Under the pieces are notes generated by a model. The model was not told the origin of the DNA and searched no databases. It worked only from the letters and a program-made list of their open reading frames with translations. A stretch of 64,000 bases of DNA from Acetatifactor sp. (GTDB lineage: Bacteria; Bacillota; Clostridia; Lachnospirales; Lachnospiraceae): the NCBI GenBank assembly GCA_018385425.1, contig JAHBAA010000039.1, positions 1-64,000 of the forward strand. The letters run 5' to 3'. A program made the translations under genes and the position numbers. Shown here one piece after another: positions 9,067 to 18,627 of this stretch; position 1 is the stretch's first letter, and every line of letters starts with the position of its first letter.

Positions 9067-11583
9067 TTACTTCAATTCACCCCAGATTCTCTGATTCAGC
9101 TCCTGATCTCTTGCCTCCACAAGATCCAGAACTGCCTTAGCCTTGCGCTGCATCTCTACGGCCTGCTTCTCGTCGTTTACCAGGAATTCCAGATTGCTGG
9201 AAATGATCTCGATATTGTTCTTGAACTCAGAGATCAGCTCTGCGGTCTTTACCTTTGCCACCTCAATAATCTCTGCAATGTAGGCCTCGTACATCTGTCT
9301 GGTGGTGGAAGCAAACATCGCCTCGATATCATTCTTGTAGGACTTCTTGTCATTGGTAGAGAAGATGAAGATCGCCTTCTGCTTGTTGATATATTCATCC
9401 ATACGAAGGGCCTTCAGGGAAGAAGGGGGCACCTGAGTATCGGATACATTGGCGATACGTCTTACCAGATCTTCCTCAATTCCCTTGTAGCCGGTGATTG
9501 TTCTCACCACTCTGGCACGGAGCTCTTCGATCTGTCTCTTCAAGATCGCTTCGCGTGTGGATTTATAGTACTCATCGATCTCCATCAGATAACGGTTCAG
9601 TTCCTGACGGATGATATTATTCTTTTCCTCAAATACTTCCGGACGAATAGCGATCCATTTCATCTTGTCTGCGATCTTGGAAGCCTGTGCCTTCCGGTTC
9701 TCTATGATCTGGGCAAGAGAAGCAACCTCCTCATGGTTTGTCACCAGACTCTCGGGAGTAAGCGTGATGAAGTAGCTCTCAAAGGTTCTGTCGATATCGT
9801 TTACCATGGTAGTCTTCATGGTCTGAATATTGCGGGAAATCTCTTCCTTGGAGAGTCTGGCCTGTGTTTCAATGGCCTGATAGTCATCGCGGATAAAGGC
9901 AACAACGCTTGAGATACTGTCGTACAGTCCCTTTGCTTTAACCGCCAGAGCATATTTCTGACCGTACTTGATGATCTCTCTCTCAATAGCGTACATACCG
10001 GAGTTGACATAGACTCTGTGAAGGATCGGCCAGAGACTGCCGTCCTGTGCACTGTCGCACTTGGCCAGCTCCTCCATACATGCAGCGAGAAGCTGTTTGG
10101 TATCGTTGTCTGCGTTTGCCATCTTATTCAGCTTAAAGTACATTCCGGTCTCAATATCGGCAGCCTCACCCTTTGTCAGGAGAGGATCGGTGACAGGAGT
10201 GTTGTTGATCTCGTTTCGATGATTTGCCAGCCAGAGACGCTCATCCTCGGTATCCACATTGTTCTGGATCGCCTTTGCAATATAGGCGGCCTTAGAGGAG
10301 ACGAAGAACAGACGCTCCGTAGCCAGATCAATGTATTCTGCCTCTTCATTGTAGATCTTATCTGTCTCCTTCAGAGAGATACCGACCTTCTTATCCTTCA
10401 GATTTGCAAGGTCGACCAGACATCTGGTATCTGCCTGATTAATAATGTGAAGGGATCTGGTCAGATCAATGTGTACCTTATCCTTCGTCTCACTGTCCTC
10501 TCTGGAAGATTTGATGATCTTGTACAGAGTAGAGTTGCCGGTACCTTCCATCTTGGTAGGCTCATAGATGACAACAAGGATGGAGTTGGTCTGCTGCTGG
10601 AGAGCCTTCTGCAGTACCAGAAGATGCTCGTTGGAGTTACTGTCTGTACCGGGAGTATCGTAGAAGGTGAAATTGATGTTGGGATCCAATTCGATCGGGA
10701 AGTTCACCTCGATAATTCCTTCTACGTATTCCACCGTATTGTCTGTAGCTGCATTGGGCAGCTCGTTGATCGCTTTTAAAATATTATACAACTGCTCATG
10801 CTGAGGCAGATGGAATACCAGAGAGTTATTGATCTCATTTTGGAGGATCTTCTTGGTAGCTTCGCAGGGACCACTGGAATTGAAGATAAATTTCTTCTTG
10901 CCCTCATCCCAGGAGATGGTGACATGAACCGGCTCCAGGGAACCCTTTCTGCCGATCAGAAAACTGACAGAGGGCATAGAGTTATTCTGAATGCGGAACA
11001 TTTTCGCGGTCTCTGAGTTAATGCTCTCAGGCAGTATGCGTTTTCCGATCAGGGTATTGATGAAGGTAGACTTACCGGAACTGTAGGTACCTACCAGACA
11101 GAGATTGACATCATTTTTGTTTAACAGTTCCCGCTTGATCTCAAATTCCTGACGACGCTCCAGGAAGGAAGTGCGAATATCCGAATTCTGAAGTTCGGAA
11201 TCAAACAGGCGGAGTGTCTCCTCACAGAAACCGTTGATGCGATCGAATATCTCGATGACGGAGGGTAATTCGATGAAGCGGGAGACGATAATTCGTTCCT
11301 CACCTGCATACTTATTGTATTCCACTACCTTTTCACAGAAGTCTTCGTAGTCGATCTTGGTACCTTTGAAGACAAGGCTGATCTTGTCTCTGGAAAACTG
11401 TTCCCAGATATCGTTGAAGAACTGATTGCCCTGATTCTGAAGCAGGAACTCGCCGTGGTCAGGGGCATAGGCCAGAAGGTTTGTGCACATAGAATAGGGC
11501 ACATCGATAAAATCGCCTTTTACTTTTGCCAAAAAACGGATTTCTTTTTTGACAGGATGGTACATGATCATTAATTCTTTCAA
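9067..11583 (-). CDS. Dynamin family GTPase
   Basis: 838 aa; P-loop GTYSSGKSTFINTLIG, NFTFYDTPGTDSNS G3 motif, long helical C-terminal region. Confidence 0.85.
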   Translation of the reverse strand: MKELMIMYHPVKKEIRFLAKVKGDFIDVPYSMCTNLLAYAPDHGEFLLQNQGNQFFNDIWEQFSRDKISLVFKGTKIDYEDFCEKVVEYNKYAGEERIIVSRFIELPSVIEIFDRINGFCEETLRLFDSELQNSDIRTSFLERRQEFEIKRELLNKNDVNLCLVGTYSSGKSTFINTLIGKRILPESINSETAKMFRIQNNSMPSVSFLIGRKGSLEPVHVTISWDEGKKKFIFNSSGPCEATKKILQNEINNSLVFHLPQHEQLYNILKAINELPNAATDNTVEYVEGIIEVNFPIELDPNINFTFYDTPGTDSNSNEHLLVLQKALQQQTNSILVVIYEPTKMEGTGNSTLYKIIKSSREDSETKDKVHIDLTRSLHIINQADTRCLVDLANLKDKKVGISLKETDKIYNEEAEYIDLATERLFFVSSKAAYIAKAIQNNVDTEDERLWLANHRNEINNTPVTDPLLTKGEAADIETGMYFKLNKMANADNDTKQLLAACMEELAKCDSAQDGSLWPILHRVYVNSGMYAIEREIIKYGQKYALAVKAKGLYDSISSVVAFIRDDYQAIETQARLSKEEISRNIQTMKTTMVNDIDRTFESYFITLTPESLVTNHEEVASLAQIIENRKAQASKIADKMKWIAIRPEVFEEKNNIIRQELNRYLMEIDEYYKSTREAILKRQIEELRARVVRTITGYKGIEEDLVRRIANVSDTQVPPSSLKALRMDEYINKQKAIFIFSTNDKKSYKNDIEAMFASTTRQMYEAYIAEIIEVAKVKTAELISEFKNNIEIISSNLEFLVNDEKQAVEMQRKAKAVLDLVEARDQELNQRIWGELK

Positions 11584-11819
11584 GGTATAACCCTCCCTAT
11601 ATTATGTAATCGATTCTTTTTGCATTGATACAATATATTGTATTTGCTCAGATTCATTTCTTGAATTTTCCCCATATATATTATAATAGGTAAAGCGGAA
11701 ATTGTCAAAAAATACTTGCAGAAAACGAAGAATTTTCCAGTTATTTGTTAGGATTGATTTTTTTGAAAAAAAACATTAAAATATAGCCTGAATCAAAAGG
11801 AACCGGAGATAGACACAGT

Positions 11820-12668
11820 ATGGACAATAAATGGTTGGAAACACTACAGGCTGCATTGGATGAGGCGGAGATGATCCTGGTTGGTCTCGGCGAGGAATGG
11901 GAAGAAAAGCGTCTGTTCAAGGACGATGCTGCCTTTCAGGCAGGACGGCAGTACCTGGATGAGAATGATTTGACCTGGCTCATTCCGGCCTGGAACGATT
12001 ACTGCCTTACACGGGTTGACAGCAAGGCTGCAGAGGCTTTGGACAATCTGCGGCGTTTTCTGGGAGAAAAGAATTACTTTGTGATCTCTACCTCTGCCAG
12101 CAGACTCATTGCGGCAACTCCATGGCATGAGGGAAGACTGGTGATGCCCTGCGGGACGTCAGACAAAAAACAATGCGGCAGTGACTACGAAAAGAAAGTA
12201 ATGCCTTTGACCGATGAGGAGCAGAAGAAGCTTTTCTGCCTGATGGAGGAACTCTGGAAGCTTAGTGAGGAAGGGACGGATCCCGATCAGCAGGCACAGG
12301 CCGGCGGGATCGATCTTCGCGATCAGGCAAACAAAATATTGGGCACATGTGATGTCTGCGGACGGGACTATCGATTGAACACGGTCTATACAGACGATTA
12401 CAGGGAAGAGGGGTATCTGACGCAATGGAACCTCTACACAAAATGGCTGCAGGGTACACTCAATCGAAAACTATTGATTCTGGAACTTGGTGTGGGGCTG
12501 CAGTTTTCCACGATCATTCGTTTTCCTTTTGAGAAGATTGCTTTCTACAATCAAAAGTGCAGGTTTTACCGTATCAATGAAAAATTGTATCAATTGACGC
12601 CGGAACTGAGGGAAAAAGGCATATCTGTCAGCAAAAATGTTGTTGATTGTTTTGCGGCGCTGTGTTAA
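11820..12668 (+). CDS. Divergent Sir2-like (SIR2/SirTM-type) protein, probably catalytically degenerate
   Basis: Zn-ribbon-like Cys residues (MPCGTSDKKQC...CDVCG), Y-x-x-W-L-x(n)-LLILELGVGLQFSTIIRFPFEKIAF...YRIN C-terminal Rossmann segment; catalytic TTNVD-like segment reads ISTSAS. Confidence 0.55.
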   Translation: MDNKWLETLQAALDEAEMILVGLGEEWEEKRLFKDDAAFQAGRQYLDENDLTWLIPAWNDYCLTRVDSKAAEALDNLRRFLGEKNYFVISTSASRLIAATPWHEGRLVMPCGTSDKKQCGSDYEKKVMPLTDEEQKKLFCLMEELWKLSEEGTDPDQQAQAGGIDLRDQANKILGTCDVCGRDYRLNTVYTDDYREEGYLTQWNLYTKWLQGTLNRKLLILELGVGLQFSTIIRFPFEKIAFYNQKCRFYRINEKLYQLTPELREKGISVSKNVVDCFAALC

Positions 12669-12707
12669 ACTAAAGCGATAAAGAAGAGAAGCGGCGAGGA
12701 TGATGAA

Positions 12708-13340
12708 ATGATAGCGATAATTGACTATGATGCCGGCAATATTAAAAGTGTGGAAAAAGCACTGAAATTTCTGGGAGAAGAAGTGGAGATCACCAGAGAT
12801 CCCGAGACCATACTGCATGCTGACGGTGTGATCCTCCCCGGGGTAGGATCCTTCGGCGATGCCATGGAAAAGCTTCACCGGTACGGATTAGTGGATGTGA
12901 TTCATTCCTGTGTGGAGAAGAAACTGCCGTTTCTGGGAATCTGCCTGGGTCTTCAGCTGATGTTTGAGAGCAGTGAGGAGAGCCCGGGAGTTGAGGGCCT
13001 GGGACTGTTGAAAGGACGTATCGTCAAGATCCCGGCGGAGCATGGACTGAAGGTGCCTCATATGGGGTGGAACAACCTGTCTTTTCCCGGAAAGAGGGGC
13101 AGGCTGTTTGAGTCGTTACCCGACCACCCGTATGTATACTTTGTACATTCCTATTATCTGCAGGCCGAGGAGGAGGGGATTGTGACCGCTACCACAGAGT
13201 ATGGGGTGAAGATCCACGCCTCTGTGGAGAAGGATAACCTGTTTGCCTGTCAGTTCCATCCGGAGAAAAGCTCCGATGTGGGTCTTTCCATGCTGAAGGC
13301 ATTTGTCGCTGTGACAAAAGAGCATCGTTTCAACTCCTGA
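12708..13340 (+). CDS. hisH: Imidazole glycerol phosphate synthase subunit HisH
   Basis: MIAIIDYDAGNIKSVEKAL, PFLGICLGLQLMFE, CQFHPEKSS glutaminase motifs. Confidence 0.95.
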   Translation: MIAIIDYDAGNIKSVEKALKFLGEEVEITRDPETILHADGVILPGVGSFGDAMEKLHRYGLVDVIHSCVEKKLPFLGICLGLQLMFESSEESPGVEGLGLLKGRIVKIPAEHGLKVPHMGWNNLSFPGKRGRLFESLPDHPYVYFVHSYYLQAEEEGIVTATTEYGVKIHASVEKDNLFACQFHPEKSSDVGLSMLKAFVAVTKEHRFNS

Positions 13341-13360
13341 TGATAGAAAGGTGATCGTAT

Positions 13361-14122
13361 ATGCACACTAAGAGAGTCATTCCTTGTCTGGATGTCAAGG
13401 ACGGAAGAGTAGTCAAGGGAATCAACTTCTTGAATTTAAAGGACGCCGGCGACCCGGCAGAGGTTGCAGCGGCATATGACAGGGAAGGCGCCGATGAGGT
13501 AGTTTTTCTGGATATCAATGCATCAGCGGATAATAGAGCCACCCAGCTGGAGTGGGTTCGCCAGGTGGCGAGCAAGGTGTTCATACCGTTTACGGTGGGC
13601 GGCGGAATTCGGACTGTGGATGATTTTAAGGCCATTCTTCGGGAGGGAGCCGACAAGATTGCAGTAAATTCGGCAGCCATCATGGACCCTGAGCTGATCA
13701 GCCGTGCGGCAGATAAATTCGGCAGCCAGTGTGTGGTGGTTGCCATTGATGCCAAGCGCAAAACGGATGGCCTGGGATGGAACATCTTCAAGAACGGCGG
13801 CCGGATCGATATGGGAATCGATGCGGTGGAATGGGCGAAGAAGGCGGCCAAGCTGGGTGCAGGAGAGATCCTGCTGACCAGTATGGACGGTGACGGGACC
13901 AAGTCCGGGTATGATCTGGAACTGACCCGGGCTGTTGCGGAGGCTGTTGAGATCCCGGTGATTGCCTCCGGCGGAGCAGGTACACTGGAGCATTTCTACG
14001 AGGCTCTTGCCGATGCCAAGGCAGAGGCTGTGCTGGCGGCTTCCCTATTCCACTATAAGGAACTGGAGATCAGACAGGTGAAGCAGTATCTGGCACAGAA
14101 GGGGATCAGTGTGAGACTGTAG
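13361..14122 (+). CDS. hisF: Imidazole glycerol phosphate synthase subunit HisF
   Basis: [47 protein letters not shown]. Confidence 0.96.
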   Translation: MHTKRVIPCLDVKDGRVVKGINFLNLKDAGDPAEVAAAYDREGADEVVFLDINASADNRATQLEWVRQVASKVFIPFTVGGGIRTVDDFKAILREGADKIAVNSAAIMDPELISRAADKFGSQCVVVAIDAKRKTDGLGWNIFKNGGRIDMGIDAVEWAKKAAKLGAGEILLTSMDGDGTKSGYDLELTRAVAEAVEIPVIASGGAGTLEHFYEALADAKAEAVLAASLFHYKELEIRQVKQYLAQKGISVRL

Positions 14123-14123
14123 G

Positions 14124-14807
14124 ATGACAGAGATGAGTATGATAACCAATGACTGGCTTCCGGCTCTGGAACCGGAGTTTGGAAAGCCCTATTATAAAGA
14201 TCTATACAGATTTGTGCTGCAGGAATATCGTACCGCACAGGTATTTCCTCCTGCGGAGGATGTGTTCAATGCCTTTCATCTGACCCCACTGGGGCAGGTA
14301 AAGGTCGTCATCATCGGACAGGACCCCTATCATAATGTGGGACAGGCCCATGGTCTGTGTTTCTCCGTGAAGCCGGAGGTGGAGATTCCGCCGTCTCTGG
14401 TGAATATTTACAAGGAGCTGGAGGATGATCTGGGGTGCACGATTCCAAATAATGGCTATCTGGTGAAGTGGGCAAAACAAGGAGTGCTGATGTTGAACAC
14501 GGTATTGACTGTCCGGGCCCATCAGGCAAATTCACACAGGGGGAAAGGCTGGGAGCAGTTTACGGATGCGGCGATTCGCGCCTTAAATGAACAGGATCGT
14601 CCTATCGTGTTTCTTCTGTGGGGAGGACCGGCTGGACAAAAGGCTTCCATGTTGAACAATCCGAAGCACTTAGTATTGAAAGCACCCCATCCCAGCCCTT
14701 TATCGGCTTACAGAGGGTTCTTCGGATGCAGACACTTCAGCAAGACCAATGCCTTCCTGGAGGCCAATGGAATACAGCCGATCGACTGGCAGATTGAAAA
14801 TGTGTAG
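14124..14807 (+). CDS. ung: Uracil-DNA glycosylase
   Basis: VVIIGQDPYHNVGQAHGLCFSV, GVLMLNTVLTVRAHQANSH, APHPSPLSAYRGFFGCRHFSKTN. Confidence 0.96.
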   Translation: MTEMSMITNDWLPALEPEFGKPYYKDLYRFVLQEYRTAQVFPPAEDVFNAFHLTPLGQVKVVIIGQDPYHNVGQAHGLCFSVKPEVEIPPSLVNIYKELEDDLGCTIPNNGYLVKWAKQGVLMLNTVLTVRAHQANSHRGKGWEQFTDAAIRALNEQDRPIVFLLWGGPAGQKASMLNNPKHLVLKAPHPSPLSAYRGFFGCRHFSKTNAFLEANGIQPIDWQIENV

Positions 14808-14842
14808 TATGAGATTGAATAGAGACAGAGAGGAGAATCGTT

Positions 14843-15826
14843 ATGAAGATCAGAGTGGCAATTTTTGGTTACGGTAATCTGGGAAAAGGAATTGAGTGTG
14901 CCATCAGGCAGAATGAGGATATGGAGCTGGTGGGAGTCTTCACCAGAAGAGCACCTGAGACTGTGAAGACACTGACAGGAGTACCGGTGTATGCAGAGTC
15001 TGAGCTGGTGGGCAAGAAGGATGAGATCGATGTTTTGATGCTTTGCGGAGGCTCTGCAACCGATCTTCCCAAGCAGACTGCAGAGTATGCCAAGTACTTT
15101 AATGTAGTGGACAGCTTTGATACCCACGCGAAGATCCCGGAGCATTTTGAGAAGGTCAATGCTTCCGCTGCGGAGGCGGGCAAGATCGCTATGATCTCCG
15201 TGGGCTGGGATCCCGGGATGTTTTCCCTGAACAGACTGTATGCCAACTGCATTTTGAGAGATGGAGCCGACTATACCTTCTGGGGAAAGGGTGTCAGCCA
15301 GGGACATTCCGATGCCATCCGCAGAATTCCGGGTGTTAAGAACGCAAAACAGTATACCGTTCCTGTGGAGTCTGCCGTTGCTGCAGTCAGAAACTGTGCA
15401 AATCCTGTGCTTTCCACCAGGCAGAAACATACAAGAGAGTGTTTCGTCGTTCCGGAGACCGGTGCTGATCTGGCTGCCATTGAGACCGCCATCAAGACCA
15501 TGCCCAACTACTTTGCAGATTATGATACGACCGTGCACTTTATCACAGAGGAGGAGCTGGAGAGAGACCATGCCGGAATCCCTCATGGCGGCATGGTGAT
15601 TCGAACCGGTAAGACCGGAATAAACGGCGAGAACAATCATGTGATCGAGTACAAGCTGACCCTGGACTCCAATCCGGAGTTTACGGCCTGTGTGCTCACT
15701 GCATATGCAAGAGCAGCCTATCGAATGAACCGGGAAGGACAGAAGGGCTGCAAAACGGTATTCGATGTGGCACCCGCATACCTTAGTCCCTTAAGCGGTG
15801 AGGAACTCCGTGCTCATCTGCTGTAA
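14843..15826 (+). CDS. ddh: meso-Diaminopimelate dehydrogenase
   Basis: RVAIFGYGNLGKGIECAI; CGGSATDLPKQTAEYAKYFNVVDSFDTHAKIPEHFEKVN; GWDPGMFS...GKGVSQGHSDAIRRI. Confidence 0.92.
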   Translation: MKIRVAIFGYGNLGKGIECAIRQNEDMELVGVFTRRAPETVKTLTGVPVYAESELVGKKDEIDVLMLCGGSATDLPKQTAEYAKYFNVVDSFDTHAKIPEHFEKVNASAAEAGKIAMISVGWDPGMFSLNRLYANCILRDGADYTFWGKGVSQGHSDAIRRIPGVKNAKQYTVPVESAVAAVRNCANPVLSTRQKHTRECFVVPETGADLAAIETAIKTMPNYFADYDTTVHFITEEELERDHAGIPHGGMVIRTGKTGINGENNHVIEYKLTLDSNPEFTACVLTAYARAAYRMNREGQKGCKTVFDVAPAYLSPLSGEELRAHLL

Positions 15827-15831
15827 GAAAA

Positions 15832-16017
15832 ACTTCTTTTCGGAATGGGGCTCCCGACAAGACCTTGTGTGTCTGTTGCAGACTGTAGCGAGACGTCGGT
15901 ACTTAGGCTGCGTACTCTGCAGCCTTATGTACCGTTACGTTGAGGTCCAAGCGGAAGCGTGTCTGCAATCAGACATACAGGTCTGAAGTCGAAGGAGCCC
16001 CATTCCGAAAAAGAAGT
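15832..16017. repeat. ~186-nt intergenic near-complete palindrome (MITE-like element or structured RNA)
   Basis: Arm acttctttt-cggaatggggctcc (15832-15854) pairs with ggagccccattccg-aaaaagaagt (15994-16017); inner arms gacaagaccttgtgtgtctgttgcagac / gtctgcaatcagacatacaggtctgaagtc and ggtacttaggctgc / gcagccttatgtacc also pair. Confidence 0.85.
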
Positions 16018-16052
16018 AAGAACTTGAATAAATTGCTTGAATGGAGAAACTT

Positions 16053-17330
16053 ATGAAAAAAACATTTGTGACAAAAGAATTGGTGGAGAGGATCGTGAAA
16101 GAGTATCCCACCCCCTTTCATATTTATGATGAGAAGGGAATCCGTGAGAATGCAAAAGCCCTGAAGGAGGCCTTTGCCTGGAATAAAGGCTATAAGGAGT
16201 TTTTCGCCGTGAAGGCGACTCCCAATCCCTTCCTCATCAATATCTTGAGAGACTACGGCTGCGGCTGCGATTGTTCTTCTATGACGGAGCTGATGCTGTC
16301 CCATGCCATGGGAGTGGACGGATCTGACATTATGTTCTCATCCAACGAGACACCTGCCAGCGAATATGCCTATGCGGCCGAGATCGGTGCCATTATCAAT
16401 TTGGATGACATCACCCACATTGATTTTCTGGAGAAGACATTGGGATATCTGCCGAAGACCTTAAGCTGCAGATTTAATCCCGGCGGATATTTTGCCCTTG
16501 GAACGGATATTATGGATAACCCCGGGGATGCTAAGTACGGCTTTACAACCGAGCAGATGTTTGAAGGGTTCCGCATTTTAAAGGAGCGGGGCGTGGAAAA
16601 TTTCGGAATTCATTCCTTCCTGGCCAGCAATACGGTGACCAATGAGTATTATCCTACCCTGGCCCGTCAGCTTTTCGAACTGGCTGTACAGCTGAAGGAG
16701 CAGACCGGGGCGCATATCACCTTTATTAACCTCTCCGGCGGCGTAGGAGTTGCCTACAAGCCTGATCAGACACCGAACGATATCAAAGTCATCGGTGAAG
16801 GCGTGCGCAAGGCTTACGAGGAGATACTTGTTCCTGCAGGTATGGGTGACGTAGCTATCTACACGGAGCTTGGCAGATTCATGATGGCTCCCTATGGAAA
16901 TCTGGTAGTACAGGCGATCCATGCAAAGCACACCTACAAGGAGTATATCGGTGTAGATGCCTGTGCGGTAAACCTGATGCGTCCTGCGATGTACGGTGCA
17001 TATCATCACATCACTGTGCTTGGCAAGGAGGAGGCTCCCTGTGATCATAAATATGATGTGGTAGGCTCTCTGTGTGAGAACAATGATAAGTTTGCCATCG
17101 ACAGAATGCTTCCTGAGATCGAAACCGGGGATTATCTGGCTATTCACGATACCGGAGCCCACGGCTTTGCCATGGGATATAATTATAACGGCAAACTGAA
17201 ATCCGCGGAGCTGCTGCTCCATGAGGATGGAAGCGTGGAGATGATCAGACGGGCTGAGACTCCTCAGGACTATTTCCGCACCTTTGACTGCTTTGCTATC
17301 TACGATAAGCTGTTTCCTGAGAAGAAATAA
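16053..17330 (+). CDS. lysA: Diaminopimelate decarboxylase (LysA-like, PLP fold III)
   Basis: PTPFHIYDEKGIRENA...EFFAVKATPNPFLINILRDYGCGCDCSS...; SGGVGVAYKPDQ; follows ddh; alternative upstream ATG at 16041. Confidence 0.85.
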   Translation: MKKTFVTKELVERIVKEYPTPFHIYDEKGIRENAKALKEAFAWNKGYKEFFAVKATPNPFLINILRDYGCGCDCSSMTELMLSHAMGVDGSDIMFSSNETPASEYAYAAEIGAIINLDDITHIDFLEKTLGYLPKTLSCRFNPGGYFALGTDIMDNPGDAKYGFTTEQMFEGFRILKERGVENFGIHSFLASNTVTNEYYPTLARQLFELAVQLKEQTGAHITFINLSGGVGVAYKPDQTPNDIKVIGEGVRKAYEEILVPAGMGDVAIYTELGRFMMAPYGNLVVQAIHAKHTYKEYIGVDACAVNLMRPAMYGAYHHITVLGKEEAPCDHKYDVVGSLCENNDKFAIDRMLPEIETGDYLAIHDTGAHGFAMGYNYNGKLKSAELLLHEDGSVEMIRRAETPQDYFRTFDCFAIYDKLFPEKK

Positions 17331-17385
17331 GTCTTTTTCGACAGAGTGCGTCAGTAAGAATGGTTTTGTATGATGAGATGAACTT

Positions 17386-17415
17386 AAGGCATCTGCCTGT
17401 GGGCAGGTGCCTTTC
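17386..17415 (+). terminator. Terminator-like hairpin after lysA
   Basis: aaggcatctgcctgtgggcaggtgccttt. Confidence 0.55.
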
Positions 17416-17487
17416 TTACAATACCGGACAGCAACGAAAACTTTTGGAAAGGAGTGGGAGAACAATTGCTGTCTCCCGCAGCAGAAC

Positions 17488-18522
17488 ATGAGATATCCGA
17501 TGGATTTGCCCGAAAACGGAACAATTGGCTTCCTGGCCCCCTCATTCGGCTGTGCCACAGAGCCTTACTATTCCTGCTTTATGAATGCTTTGAAAAAACT
17601 GTGTCAGATGGGTTACCATACTGTGCTGGGACCCAATGTCACCAGGGCGGAGGGTATCGGTATCAGCAATACCCCTGAAGCCTGCGCAAAAGAAGTGATG
17701 GAAATGTTCGCAGGTCAAAGCGATGTGCTGATCTCCTGCGGAGGCGGAGAATTGATGTGCGAGATTCTGCCCTATGTGGACTTTGCGAAACTGGCTGCAC
17801 TGCCGCCCAAGTGGTTTATGGGTTACTCGGACAATACCAACCTGACCTTCCTTTTGGCAACGCTTGCGGATACGGCAGCTGTCTATGGTCCTTGCGCGAA
17901 GACCTTGGGGATGGAGCCCTGGCATCCCTCCATTCAGGATGCCCTTGATCTGCTGAAGGGAACCAATCGAACCGCTCACAGCTATGACCTCTGGGAGAGA
18001 GTAGACCCCGCGGAGGAACTGGGACCTTTGGCTCCTTATCATGTGACAGAACCGGTGGAGATTCGCTCCTTTGTCGGCGGGAAAGAAGTGACGGGAGAGA
18101 AGCTTCTGTTCTTCGGAAGACTGCTGGGAGGTTGTCTGGACTGCCTGGCAAATCTGGTCGGCACGAAGTATGACAAGGTGCAGGAATTTGGCGACAAGTA
18201 TAAAGGGGATGGTATCATTTGGTTTTTAGAAGCCTGCGACCTGAATGTGTTTTCCATTCGACGGGCCATTTGGCAGCTTCGAGAGGCGGGCTGGTTCAGG
18301 TATGCGAAGGGCTTTCTGATCGGAAGACCTGCGAACGGTGAGACCATGATGAATCTGGATCATTTTCAGGCGGTGCTGGGCATGGTCGGCTCCCTGAATG
18401 TGCCGGTTATTATGGACGTGGATCTTGGACATCTGCCTCCTATGATGCCTTTGGTGGAGGGCAGTCTGGCTGCTGTGACGGTGGAAGGAAATGAATTATC
18501 CATTGAGATGAAGTATTTGTAG
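17488..18522 (+). CDS. Peptidase S66 / LD-carboxypeptidase family protein
   Basis: GTIGFLAPSFGCA, LISCGGGELMCEILPYVDFAKLA, WFMGYSDNTNLTFLL, GRLLGGCLDCL motifs. Confidence 0.88.
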   Translation: MRYPMDLPENGTIGFLAPSFGCATEPYYSCFMNALKKLCQMGYHTVLGPNVTRAEGIGISNTPEACAKEVMEMFAGQSDVLISCGGGELMCEILPYVDFAKLAALPPKWFMGYSDNTNLTFLLATLADTAAVYGPCAKTLGMEPWHPSIQDALDLLKGTNRTAHSYDLWERVDPAEELGPLAPYHVTEPVEIRSFVGGKEVTGEKLLFFGRLLGGCLDCLANLVGTKYDKVQEFGDKYKGDGIIWFLEACDLNVFSIRRAIWQLREAGWFRYAKGFLIGRPANGETMMNLDHFQAVLGMVGSLNVPVIMDVDLGHLPPMMPLVEGSLAAVTVEGNELSIEMKYL

Positions 18523-18627
18523 TGTAAGTAAATCTTAAACTTTCTTAAAACTCTGTTTGGCTGGTTGGTGCTATACTGTTTTCAGAAGCACTGATGAGAA
18601 AATAGAGTTTTTTGTTTGGGAGGTTTT

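Noticed and set aside
8929-9912. 327-aa plus-strand ORF over the deoC/dynamin junction
   Set aside because: It spans two terminator hairpins and is antisense to the dynamin-like gene; no domain recognised.
12708-14122. hisH-hisF separated from other his genes as an anomaly
   Set aside because: Dispersed his genes are common in Clostridia; both proteins look intact and ordinary.
15827-16040. Lysine riboswitch or T-box between ddh and lysA
   Set aside because: The segment is one long palindrome and lacks recognisable lysine-riboswitch core motifs or a T-box sequence; it is better described as a palindromic element of unknown type.
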